This document shows, piece after piece, positions 18,835 to 25,839 of a DNA stretch of 64,000 nt (its first letter is position 1; the number at the start of each line of letters is the position of its first letter). Both the position numbers and the translations under genes were made by a program. The notes under the pieces are model-generated. The model did not search any database and was not told where the DNA came from. It saw only the letters and a list, made by a program, of their open reading frames with translations. Source of the stretch: Paenibacillus sp. MSJ-34 (lineage in GTDB: Bacteria > Bacillota > Bacilli > Paenibacillales > Paenibacillaceae); assembly GCF_018918005.1 (NCBI RefSeq), contig NZ_JAHLPR010000022.1:1-64000 (forward strand), given 5' to 3'.

Positions 18835-19515
18835 TCACCCTTCTTCCTTAGAAATGAATTGTTGGAGTTCCGTCATCGGCCGCCATATATTTTGCTTCAT
18901 GATATCGGCCGCGGACTTCCCGTCCCCCTTCTCCAATGCCGCAACGAGCGCTTCATGCTCCAGTACCGAAGCATTGGCGCTGGGGAAGGGCCGTTTCAAA
19001 AATACATACTTATAACGGCGAATATGAATTTGGAGCGACGCGCTGAACGATGAAATATAAGGATTATCCGCCGCGTCAATAATCATGCCGTGAAACTGTT
19101 CGTCGAGTTCCATCGCCTGATATGGCTGTCCCGTTTCGATCGCCTGCGCGAACTCTGCGTTAAGTCGCTTTAACATTTCGATCTGCTCCGGCAGAATGAG
19201 CGGGGCGGCAAGTTCGGCGGCTAACGCGTGCAGGGCGGAGAGGGTGGAATACATTTTCAGGATGTCTTCCTTTTCAATCGTTGTCACTCTCGTATCTCTG
19301 CCGGGTTGCATCTGAACCAATCCTTGCACTTCAAGCAATTGCAACGCTTCTCTGACCGGCGTCCGGCTGACTCCCAAAGCTTCGGCCAACTCGGCGTCGT
19401 TCAATTTCTCGCCAGGTTGGAGCGTTCCGTCGATGATCCATCGTTGAATTTGCGATAAAGCCCGGTCTTTGGCAGAGATTCGGACCGGCGTCGAATAATT
19501 GGCGGGGATAGGCAT
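18835..19515 (-). CDS. GntR family regulator, FadR/FCD subfamily
   Basis: 226 residues: N-terminal winged helix (residues 15-75, with [19 protein letters not shown] and [18 protein letters not shown]) and a C-terminal all-helical FCD ligand-binding domain with candidate metal ligands in [20 protein letters not shown] and [16 protein letters not shown] lies eight to nine bases upstream of the ATG. The AT-rich dyads between 19533 and 19585 (TAATATTAATATG, AATATG, CAATATTA) are candidate operators. It heads a two-gene operon with ilvD and probably controls it in response to a carboxylic or sugar acid. Confidence 0.88.
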   Translation of the reverse strand: MPIPANYSTPVRISAKDRALSQIQRWIIDGTLQPGEKLNDAELAEALGVSRTPVREALQLLEVQGLVQMQPGRDTRVTTIEKEDILKMYSTLSALHALAAELAAPLILPEQIEMLKRLNAEFAQAIETGQPYQAMELDEQFHGMIIDAADNPYISSFSASLQIHIRRYKYVFLKRPFPSANASVLEHEALVAALEKGDGKSAADIMKQNIWRPMTELQQFISKEEG

Positions 19516-19814
19516 GTCTTCTGTCTCCTTCTTTAATATTAATATGTAATATATCGCATACGAATATGAAATGCAATATTAAAAAAACTGCTAGCTATCC
19601 TTATTTTGAATCGATGAGTTGGTGTTCAATAATCTCGAATTTATTTCGATGCTTGTGCGGTGGGAATTAAGGTGCTTAAGCGGGGCGAATGTCATGCAGG
19701 GGAGATTGTTGTGCCCAATGCGGGAGGTCGGGGAAGCGGAACCGGTCGTCGACCGGAGCCGTCCAAGCCCGGAGGACAACGGAAAGTCGCGCATGAGGAA
19801 GTCGTCCTGACAAC
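19516..19814 (+). other. Gene-free stretch; possible structured RNA
   Basis: Between the GntR promoter region and a strong terminator lies a G+C-rich block (about 19660-19810) with a perfect ACCGGTCG/CGACCGGT-like dyad near 19740-19757 and several GGGG/CCCC runs. A weak promoter (TTGAAT near 19606, AATAAT near 19628) faces right. The only plus-strand open frame (19619-19810) has no RBS and no recognisable product. It could be a small RNA ending at 19861 or decayed coding sequence. Confidence 0.25.
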
Positions 19815-19816
19815 AT

Positions 19817-19861
19817 AAACTCCCCCTTATCAGTCGAAAGATGCATAATAAGGGGGAGTTT
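19817..19861. terminator. Strong bidirectional terminator
   Basis: AAACTCCCCCTTAT (19817-19830) pairs perfectly with ATAAGGGGGAGTTT (19848-19861) around a 17-nt loop. It can terminate the minus-strand coiled-coil gene and anything transcribed rightwards from about 19640. Confidence 0.8.
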
Positions 19862-19930
19862 CATTCCATGTAAAGAGTATTCATTTATCATATATATCAA
19901 TAATCCGTACAGGTGCTTTTTTTTTCAATG

Positions 19931-20311
19931 TTAGACGGGTTTTCTGCGAAGGGTTCGGATCGATACTTCATGTTCGCCCAGAATTTCATGGATCGATTTT
20001 TGATCTTCGATGATGGTTTCAAGCTTCGAGGTTGCTTCAGAACGAAATTCGATAAGGTTGGCGGTTTGTTCGAAGATAGCGTTAATTGTGACTTCTTGGC
20101 GGTCGACTTTGGTCTCCAACCGGTCAAGCCGTTCATTGGTTTTGCGTTGTTCGGCTTTAACCTCCTCAAGTTCGGCTTTGATTCCCTTAATGTCTTCCTT
20201 GACGCCACCAAGTTCGGCTTTGATTCCCTTAATGTCTTCCTTGACACCACCAAGTTCAGTTTTGATTCCACCGAGTTCCTCCAAAATTTGATTTAAAATT
20301 TGGTCGCTCAT
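19931..20311 (-). CDS. Small coiled-coil protein with internal 14-residue repeats
   Basis: 126 residues, almost wholly helical. Two near-identical 14-residue repeats (ELGGVKEDIKGIKA) are encoded by 42-bp direct repeats between about 20171 and 20254, followed by a heptad-rich stretch (RKTNERLDRLETKVDRQEVTINAIFEQ) typical of a long coiled coil. There is no signal peptide or membrane segment. The start at 20311 has AGGAGG nine bases upstream; the extension to 20353 has none. Similar short coiled-coil proteins are common in Paenibacillus and unassigned. The DNA repeats could change copy number by slippage. Confidence 0.75.
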   Translation of the reverse strand: MSDQILNQILEELGGIKTELGGVKEDIKGIKAELGGVKEDIKGIKAELEEVKAEQRKTNERLDRLETKVDRQEVTINAIFEQTANLIEFRSEATSKLETIIEDQKSIHEILGEHEVSIRTLRRKPV

Positions 20312-20459
20312 GCTGCTTGTCCTCCTCTCTAAAGTCATCGTACTTTTCACCATTATACTATATTGGATCGTTTTATAGCGAATATAAAATGGAGAGATCG
20401 AGGCGAATTCGATCGAATTATCGTATCCTATGTCGACAAGCGGCCAGTTAAACTCGTAA

Positions 20460-20640
20460 CGGACCGTAGAGCCCTTATTTCCGCAAAACGGGCTGTTTTA
20501 TCGCATACTCCGGACACAGATGCGCTTATTTCATGCAATATCCCCGATTTTCGCCTCATTTTTACCAAATAAGATCATCTGAGTCCGCTGGCACTACCAA
20601 AAGGCTGCTGTTATGCCGAATAAGGTCACTGGAGTCCGCT
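20460..20640. repeat. Array of four oriented AATAAG...GTCCG units at about 50-bp spacing
   Basis: Two units read on the minus strand (20460-20480, containing CGGACC and CTTATTT; 20510-20531, containing CCGGACAC and CTTATTT) and two on the plus strand (20567-20590, AAATAAG then GAGTCCGCT; 20618-20640, GAATAAG then GAGTCCGCT). Like-oriented units are 50-51 bp apart and the two halves face each other, so the whole array is an interrupted palindrome. No gene is seen between 20312 and 20675. Confidence 0.6.
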
Positions 20641-20675
20641 CAAATCTACGGGATGAGAGGGAACGGCACAACATC

Positions 20676-21926
20676 TCACGAGATTAAGCCGCAGCACTGT
20701 TTGAACTTTTTCCCGCTGCCGCACAGGCATAAGTCGTTTCTGCCCGGCAGGCGCCGGCCGGACGACTTGTAGCTTGCAAGCCACCGCTTCTTGACGGCTT
20801 CGGCGAGCGTCGTCATTCGCTCATGCGCGTAAGCGTAGATCTGCCGATAGCTCTCGCAGAAATAATCCGCATCGTAGCTATCGTTTGCGGCGTTCCAATT
20901 GCGGTTGCGGGGACAGCCGCCAAAGCACATGTTCAACCAAGGGCAGCTTGCGCATCGTTTCGGCAGCGCCGGCTTCATAGCCCGAAACCGTTCGTACACA
21001 GGGTTGGAGAACAAGGACTCCAACGAATCGATACCGACATTTCCCAATTTGTAATCGTCGTTGATATAGAAATCGCAAGGATAAGCGTCTCCGTTGCGCT
21101 CCAATACGAACGTGCTTGCACATTCGGGGCGATGGATGCATAATTCCGCTTCGCGGTGCAGGTAGACGCTTAACATATTATCAAAGAAACGCACCGAAAG
21201 TTCCGGCATCCCGTCGTTATACCATATATCGAACGCTTCGCATAAAAAACGGCCGTACTGCTCGGGAGTGATTAAATATTTGCCCTCCGCTTCCGTTTGC
21301 TGCGAACGAAAGTCCATGCATGGAATGAATTGGACGAATCCGAAACCTTCCTGCCGATAAAACTCCATCAGTTGTTTCGCTTTTCCCACATTATCTTCAT
21401 GAATGACCGTTAAAATATTGAAATCGACTGCCGCATCGCGCAAATATTCGATGCCGCGCATTACGAGCCGATAGCTGCCTTTGCCCGACCCGGTGGTCCG
21501 CCTAGCGTCGTGGATTGGTTGAGGCCCGTCCAGACTTACGCCGATCAAAAAGTTGTACGCCTTAAAAAAACGAGCCCATTCCGCATCGATTAATGTGGCA
21601 TTCGTCTGCAACGAATTGCCGATTCTCGTATGGGGAGGGGCGTACTTGGCCTGCAGAGCGACCGCTTCGCGAAAAAAATCAAGCCCGGCGAGCAGCGGTT
21701 CGCCGCCTTGCCAGGCAAACGACGCGGTCCCGTTCGATAGCGCCATATACTCCCGGATCAATTTGTCGAGGATGCGCGGATCGATTCTATTGATTTGCGG
21801 TCCCGGTTTTCCTTGGCATGTGCTGTAATAGCAATAATCGCACGCCAAATTGCAATCTTCCGAAACCGTTTTCCACATCATCCCGAAGGTTTCGGGCCGA
21901 CTCGAGGATAGACATGCTGCTGCCAT
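20676..21926 (-). CDS. Anaerobic sulfatase-maturating enzyme (radical SAM/SPASM) with SEC-C tail
   Basis: 416-residue anSME-type radical SAM protein that oxidises the active-site cysteine or serine of sulfatases to formylglycine without oxygen. The radical-SAM cluster motif is CNLACDYCYY near residues 26-35; the SPASM cysteines follow in CIHRPEC...CDFY and CASCPWLNMCFGGC. SWQGGEP-like FAWQGGEPLL and GVSLDGP are typical of the family. The last 22 residues (LCLCGSGKKFKQCC) are a SEC-C zinc motif, an unusual addition. RBS GGAGAGG is eight bases before the ATG. It lies about 50 bases downstream of an oxygen-dependent FGE gene on the same strand, giving one operon with both maturation routes. No sulfatase gene is in the window. 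Confidence 0.9.
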   Translation of the reverse strand: MAAACLSSSRPETFGMMWKTVSEDCNLACDYCYYSTCQGKPGPQINRIDPRILDKLIREYMALSNGTASFAWQGGEPLLAGLDFFREAVALQAKYAPPHTRIGNSLQTNATLIDAEWARFFKAYNFLIGVSLDGPQPIHDARRTTGSGKGSYRLVMRGIEYLRDAAVDFNILTVIHEDNVGKAKQLMEFYRQEGFGFVQFIPCMDFRSQQTEAEGKYLITPEQYGRFLCEAFDIWYNDGMPELSVRFFDNMLSVYLHREAELCIHRPECASTFVLERNGDAYPCDFYINDDYKLGNVGIDSLESLFSNPVYERFRAMKPALPKRCASCPWLNMCFGGCPRNRNWNAANDSYDADYFCESYRQIYAYAHERMTTLAEAVKKRWLASYKSSGRRLPGRNDLCLCGSGKKFKQCCGLIS

Positions 21927-21977
21927 AGCGAAAACCTCTCCTTCTCTGACATAATCACGCTATTGATACTTGTCCGG

Positions 21978-22949
21978 TTATTCCGCATCGGCGGCGCAGC
22001 GGAATCCCATGTTTCCGGTGGAACTGTCCGGAGTGTTGGAACTGCGGGCCGCGACCCGATAACGATTGCAGTACGACTTATGGCATAAATACGAACCGCC
22101 CCGCATCACCCTGGCTTGTCCGTTCGGCGGGCCTTGAGGATCGACGCGCGGCCCGTCGATATGAAAGGTCGGGCTGAACCAATCCGCGCACCATTCCCAT
22201 ACGTTGCCGACGACATTAAACAATCCGTATCCGTTCGGTTGATAGGACATGACCGGCGCCGTTCCGATATACCCGTCGCTTGCGTTGTTTTTGAGGGGAA
22301 ATTTCCCTTGCCAAATGTTGCAGCGGTGTTCGCCGTCCGGTTTGAGCAGATCTCCCCAAGGATAACGCTTTTGCACGAGACCGCCTCTGGCGGCGTATTC
22401 CCATTCCGCTTCCGTCGGCAAACGCTTGCCCGACCACTTGCAGTAAGCCGCCGCGTCGTTCCACGACACATGCACGACCGGATGGTCCATACGATCCGTT
22501 ATGCCGGATGCCGGTCCCTCCGGATGCTTCCAGCTGGCGCCGTCGATTTTTTTCCACCAAGGGACTTGCGGTACCGAAACGGCATCGCGAGCCGTCGCTT
22601 CGTCAAGGAAAAGATGGAACACGTAAGACCAGCCGAATCGTTCCGCCTCGGTCACGTATCCCGTTTCGTTGACAAATTGCTCGAACCGTTCGTTGCTGAC
22701 CGCACACGGGTCAATGTAAAAAGGTTTCAACGTAATTTTGCGTATAGGCCCTTCTCCGTCCTGCGGAAATCCTTCCCGGTCGTCGGTTCCCATCCAAAAT
22801 TCGCCCCCGTCCAAATAGATCATTCCTTCGCGGGATGAGGCGCCGGGCTTAGCGGCGACGTTTAATTCGGATAACGGAGCCGGAGCCGCCTGTTCTCCTG
22901 CGGAAGTTCTGCGGGCTGCGCAGCACGGCTTCAATTGCGGGTTCGTCAT
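21978..22949 (-). CDS. Formylglycine-generating enzyme (sulfatase-modifying factor 1 type)
   Basis: 323-residue FGE-sulfatase-fold protein. FGE uses copper and oxygen to convert a sulfatase cysteine to formylglycine. The two copper-binding cysteines are present in RGGSYLCHKSYCNRYR, followed by ARSSNTPDSS and NMGFRCA, almost as in human FGE, so this is a true FGE and not one of the many look-alikes. N-terminal residues 1-45 are unique and cysteine-containing (CCAARR). Start at 22949 is preceded by GGAGGAACAACAT; an extension to 22988 would overlap the upstream gene and lacks an RBS. Same operon as the anaerobic maturase and a ROK regulator. Confidence 0.92.
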   Translation of the reverse strand: MTNPQLKPCCAARRTSAGEQAAPAPLSELNVAAKPGASSREGMIYLDGGEFWMGTDDREGFPQDGEGPIRKITLKPFYIDPCAVSNERFEQFVNETGYVTEAERFGWSYVFHLFLDEATARDAVSVPQVPWWKKIDGASWKHPEGPASGITDRMDHPVVHVSWNDAAAYCKWSGKRLPTEAEWEYAARGGLVQKRYPWGDLLKPDGEHRCNIWQGKFPLKNNASDGYIGTAPVMSYQPNGYGLFNVVGNVWEWCADWFSPTFHIDGPRVDPQGPPNGQARVMRGGSYLCHKSYCNRYRVAARSSNTPDSSTGNMGFRCAADAE

Positions 22950-22977
22950 ATGTTGTTCCTCCGTTCGACTTGATTGC

Positions 22978-24180
22978 TTAATCGGCAAGCTTATGAATGG
23001 TCATTACGGCCGCGCCGAGCACTAACGCTTCTTCGCCGAGATTCCCCCGGCTGAACTCGGCCCGGTAATCCGAATGATGATACGTGTTGCGATTGGCGAC
23101 TTCGACAGCGGTTTCAAACACTAACGGATGGCTGTACAAAATCGGACCGCCGAGAATGACTTTCTCGGGATGCAATATATTTAATAAATTGGCGAGGCCG
23201 ATGCCCAGATACGCGGACGCTTGCTTGAAAATTTCCGTCACGAGCGGATCGTTCGCCGTCAACGCTTGCTGCAAATGAATGAAACTGATTTTTTCCGGAT
23301 CAGGCTCCATCATCGTTACAACGCTTTGCCGCCCTTGCTTCAGTTTCGAGCGGGCTTCGCGTTCAATGGCCGGGATCGAGACGTAAGATTCCAGCGATCC
23401 GAAGTTGCTGTCGGGAGTAAGCCGATGGCCGTCCGACTGGATAATCATTTGACCGATCGCGTTTTCGGTATCGACAGCGCCGTATACGACGCTGCCGCCG
23501 GCGATCATCGCCGAACGGATGCCGGCGCCGGCATGAACATAGAGCAGGTGCTTGTACCTTTTGTCGCGTACATGCCAATATTCGCCAAGGATCGCCGTAT
23601 TCGCCCCATTATCCAAAAAGACGGGGATATCAAGCGACCGGCTCAGGATGTCGGCGACAGGCACATTGACCCACCCCGGAGCCGGGAAATGCTGAGGCTT
23701 TAGCAACGTGCCGGTTGACCGATCCAGAGGCCCGACCGAACCGATGCCCAGGCCGAGAACGTCTTCTTTGGCAATTTGTCGATCGGCCAACATATAGCGA
23801 GCGCTTTGCGCGATGCTTTGCAGCAAATAATCGGGCGTGCTATGCTCGTCCATTCTCCATTGCTCGGAAGCCAGTTTTTGCAGATCCATATCGTAGAGAA
23901 CCAGCTTCGATCTTGTGCGGGAAATTTCGAGACCGAATACATAAGCATAATCGGAATGAATTCGGTACAAAACAGGCTTTCTTCCGCCGGTTGAATCCCC
24001 GAAACCCGCTTCTACGATGAATCGCTGCTGAATGAGTTCTTCCAATAATCTCGTTAACGTGCTGACAGGCATTTTCGTCTGTTCCAACAATTCCAATTTC
24101 GAAACGGTAGGATGGTTTCGAATGAGCCGATAGATCGCTTTATGCTTCGGATTAGAGATCCGATCTTCGATACGTAGCAC
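22978..24180 (-). CDS. ROK family transcriptional regulator (NagC/XylR type)
   Basis: 400 residues. A MarR-like winged helix at the N terminus (PTVSKLELLEQTKMPVSTLTRLLEELIQ, residues 28-55) is followed by a ROK sugar-kinase fold with GLGIGSVGPLD and LDNGANTAILGEYW. The usual zinc-binding CxCGxxGC motif is replaced by SDGHRLTPDSNFGSLESY, and the phosphate loop near residue 80 is weak (GLEISRTRSKLVL), so it is a sensor rather than a kinase. GTG start at 24180 with AAAGGAAG upstream. It probably responds to a sugar and controls the sulfatase-maturation genes that follow 28 bases later. Confidence 0.87.
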   Translation of the reverse strand: MLRIEDRISNPKHKAIYRLIRNHPTVSKLELLEQTKMPVSTLTRLLEELIQQRFIVEAGFGDSTGGRKPVLYRIHSDYAYVFGLEISRTRSKLVLYDMDLQKLASEQWRMDEHSTPDYLLQSIAQSARYMLADRQIAKEDVLGLGIGSVGPLDRSTGTLLKPQHFPAPGWVNVPVADILSRSLDIPVFLDNGANTAILGEYWHVRDKRYKHLLYVHAGAGIRSAMIAGGSVVYGAVDTENAIGQMIIQSDGHRLTPDSNFGSLESYVSIPAIEREARSKLKQGRQSVVTMMEPDPEKISFIHLQQALTANDPLVTEIFKQASAYLGIGLANLLNILHPEKVILGGPILYSHPLVFETAVEVANRNTYHHSDYRAEFSRGNLGEEALVLGAAVMTIHKLAD

Positions 24181-24219
24181 GCTTCCACTTCCTTTATCCG
24201 ATGAAATCGGGAACTTGGG

Positions 24220-24759
24220 CTAGCTGTAAACGGCAATCCCGATCAGTCCCGATAAAAATATGACATACAACGGATGCATTTTCAAGCGGATTAAGGCGAA
24301 AAGCGAGAAAACGAATAAAGCGAAAACGATGGCGGTGTTCCAACCGAGCGATCCGATCATGCCGCTGTTTACGGCGAAGCGGTACGCACCGTACATGATC
24401 ATGGCCGTAATGACGGGACGCAGTCCGTACAGGGCCGATTGTACCCATTTGTCGGCATAATATTTATACAAAAAGACGCTGATAACGATGACGAGCAAAA
24501 AAGAAGGAAACACAATTCCGGCGGTGGAAATGACGGCGCCCGGCACACCGGCCGTATGGTACCCGACGCTGACGGCGATGTTCGTCGCAATCGGACCGGG
24601 GGACATGCCGGCCAGCGAGACGGTATCCGTGAATTCGGCGGCGCTCATCCACCCGAACTGCTCGACGACGGCATGTTCGATCATAGGAATCATGGCATAG
24701 CCTCCGCCGAAGGAAACGAAACCGATGAATAAAAAAGTATAGAATAATTGCCATAGCAT
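24220..24759 (-). CDS. Half-size chromate-type (CHR) transporter, second subunit
   Basis: 179-residue single-domain CHR superfamily membrane protein with about five to six hydrophobic segments. The signature GFVSFGGGYAMIPMIEHAVVEQFGWM and the SLAGMSPGPIATNIA loop are family marks. Paired short CHR proteins work together; some export chromate using the sulfate-like shape of the anion. The gene follows its partner after 18 bases and precedes the ROK regulator by 39, so all five minus-strand genes here may be one transcript. Confidence 0.87.
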   Translation of the reverse strand: MLWQLFYTFLFIGFVSFGGGYAMIPMIEHAVVEQFGWMSAAEFTDTVSLAGMSPGPIATNIAVSVGYHTAGVPGAVISTAGIVFPSFLLVIVISVFLYKYYADKWVQSALYGLRPVITAMIMYGAYRFAVNSGMIGSLGWNTAIVFALFVFSLFALIRLKMHPLYVIFLSGLIGIAVYS

Positions 24760-24777
24760 ACCGGTTTTTCGTCCCTT

Positions 24778-25389
24778 CTATATATAATATTCAATTTGAT
24801 GCTGCTCATTTTTGTTGCGGGGAGCGGTGGAATGTCCCAACTTTTTCTTCAACGGCATGATCGCCATTCCGGCTGCCGCGCCTCCGATAATGACGAGCAA
24901 AGGATGAAGCGGCGTAAACAACAGCACCAATATCGTTATAATTGCCGTTGCGAGCGCAGTCTTGTCCGAAATCGCCGTTCGTCCGACGCGAATTCCTGCA
25001 TAGACGATCAGCGCGACGGTAGCGATCTTGATTCCGGCGAAGGCTGCATTGATTTTGGGCGAATCGTTCATGAGCGTAAATAAGACGGACAGTATGAGCA
25101 CGATGACAAACGTAGGAAGGAGGATGGCGAACGTCGCTACGGCGGCCCCGGCCACCCCGGCGGTACGATACCCGATGAGCGTTGCCGAGTTGATGGCGAC
25201 GGTGCCCGGCAATGAGCCGGTAAGGGCGAACATGTCGGTCAATTCCTCTTGATTGAGCCACTTTCGCTTCGTGACGATTTCCCGCTCGATGAGCGGGATC
25301 ATCGCGTACCCCCCGCCGAACGAAGTCGGGCTAAGCTTGGCAAACGACCAAAACAACTGAAGGAGCAGTTTTGCATCTGTTTTATTCAA
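24778..25389 (-). CDS. Half-size chromate-type (CHR) transporter, first subunit
   Basis: 203-residue partner of the preceding entry, with the same signature (KLSPTSFGGGYAMIPLIEREIV; ALTGSLPGTVAINSATLIGYR) and about six membrane segments. The start is TTG at 25389, supported by AAAGGTGAT six bases upstream; there is no ATG option near. Orientation within the membrane is expected to be opposite to its partner, as in known paired CHR proteins. Either a chromate resistance pump or, given the neighbours, a sulfate-related transporter. Confidence 0.86.
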   Translation of the reverse strand: MNKTDAKLLLQLFWSFAKLSPTSFGGGYAMIPLIEREIVTKRKWLNQEELTDMFALTGSLPGTVAINSATLIGYRTAGVAGAAVATFAILLPTFVIVLILSVLFTLMNDSPKINAAFAGIKIATVALIVYAGIRVGRTAISDKTALATAIITILVLLFTPLHPLLVIIGGAAAGMAIMPLKKKLGHSTAPRNKNEQHQIEYYI

Positions 25390-25742
25390 TTGTAATCACC
25401 TTTCAGTTTGGATTGATTCCAGTATACTATACTTAATACCAAAATGGAATAAACAATAGTTTGTTTTTGAGAGTCGAAGTCTGATTTACTTATTTTTACA
25501 ATAATTTAAACCCGATTAAAACGGGTTGTTTCATTTGTTATGACCATTTTGGAATTAAGGTAGAGATAGTTTGCTATGACAATTTGAACGGAAGGAGGGA
25601 TGCTGTCTGTCGAAAACGTTATTCGGCAGTTGCGTGAAGTTCGGCCTTTTGTGGAAATCCCCTTCGTTCAGAACTGAGTGAAAGGGATATCGACAAAAGG
25701 AAAATAAGGAGGATGCCGAGATCGGAAAAATAAAATTACGCC
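25390..25742. other. Gene-free region upstream of the CHR operon
   Basis: Contains a short hairpin AACCCG/CGGGTT near 25509-25526, an unused AAGGAGGG directly abutting an ATG at 25600 (a 25-codon frame ending in the repeat), and the dispersed palindromic element at 25645-25700. The promoter for the minus-strand CHR operon should lie around 25420-25450, which is very AT-rich. No gene is supported. Confidence 0.5.
25645..25700. repeat. Dispersed palindromic repeat, copy 3 (complete)
   Basis: Left arm 25645-25670 begins CCTTTTGTGGAAATCCCC; right arm 25675-25700 ends AGGGATATCGACAAAAGG. The arms are imperfectly complementary around a 4-nt loop, giving a roughly 26-bp stem. This is the most complete copy of an element found at six places in the window, always outside genes. 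Confidence 0.7.
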
Positions 25743-25798
25743 AAAAAAAACGATGCCGCCTTATGAACGAATATCAATTCGCGAATAAGACAACATCG
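25743..25798 (-). terminator. thrC terminator
   Basis: Read on the minus strand, GATGTTGTCTTATTCG... pairs with ...CGTTCATAAGGCGGCATC, followed by GTTTTTTTT. The stem has internal mismatches but a long U-run. It lies about 40 bases after the thrC stop. Confidence 0.7.
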
Positions 25799-25839
25799 TT
25801 CCCAACTCGTCCCGCAACTCTATGGGGGCATCGCCTTGC

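Noticed and set aside
19619-19810. 63-codon frame before the strong terminator
   Set aside because: No RBS, no recognisable features; treated as possible RNA instead.
22978-24180. ROK protein at 22978-24180 as a sugar kinase
   Set aside because: It has an N-terminal winged helix and lacks the zinc motif, so it is called a regulator.
25600-25675. 25-codon frame with AAGGAGGG directly before ATG
   Set aside because: Zero spacing between RBS and ATG, and the second half is the dispersed repeat.
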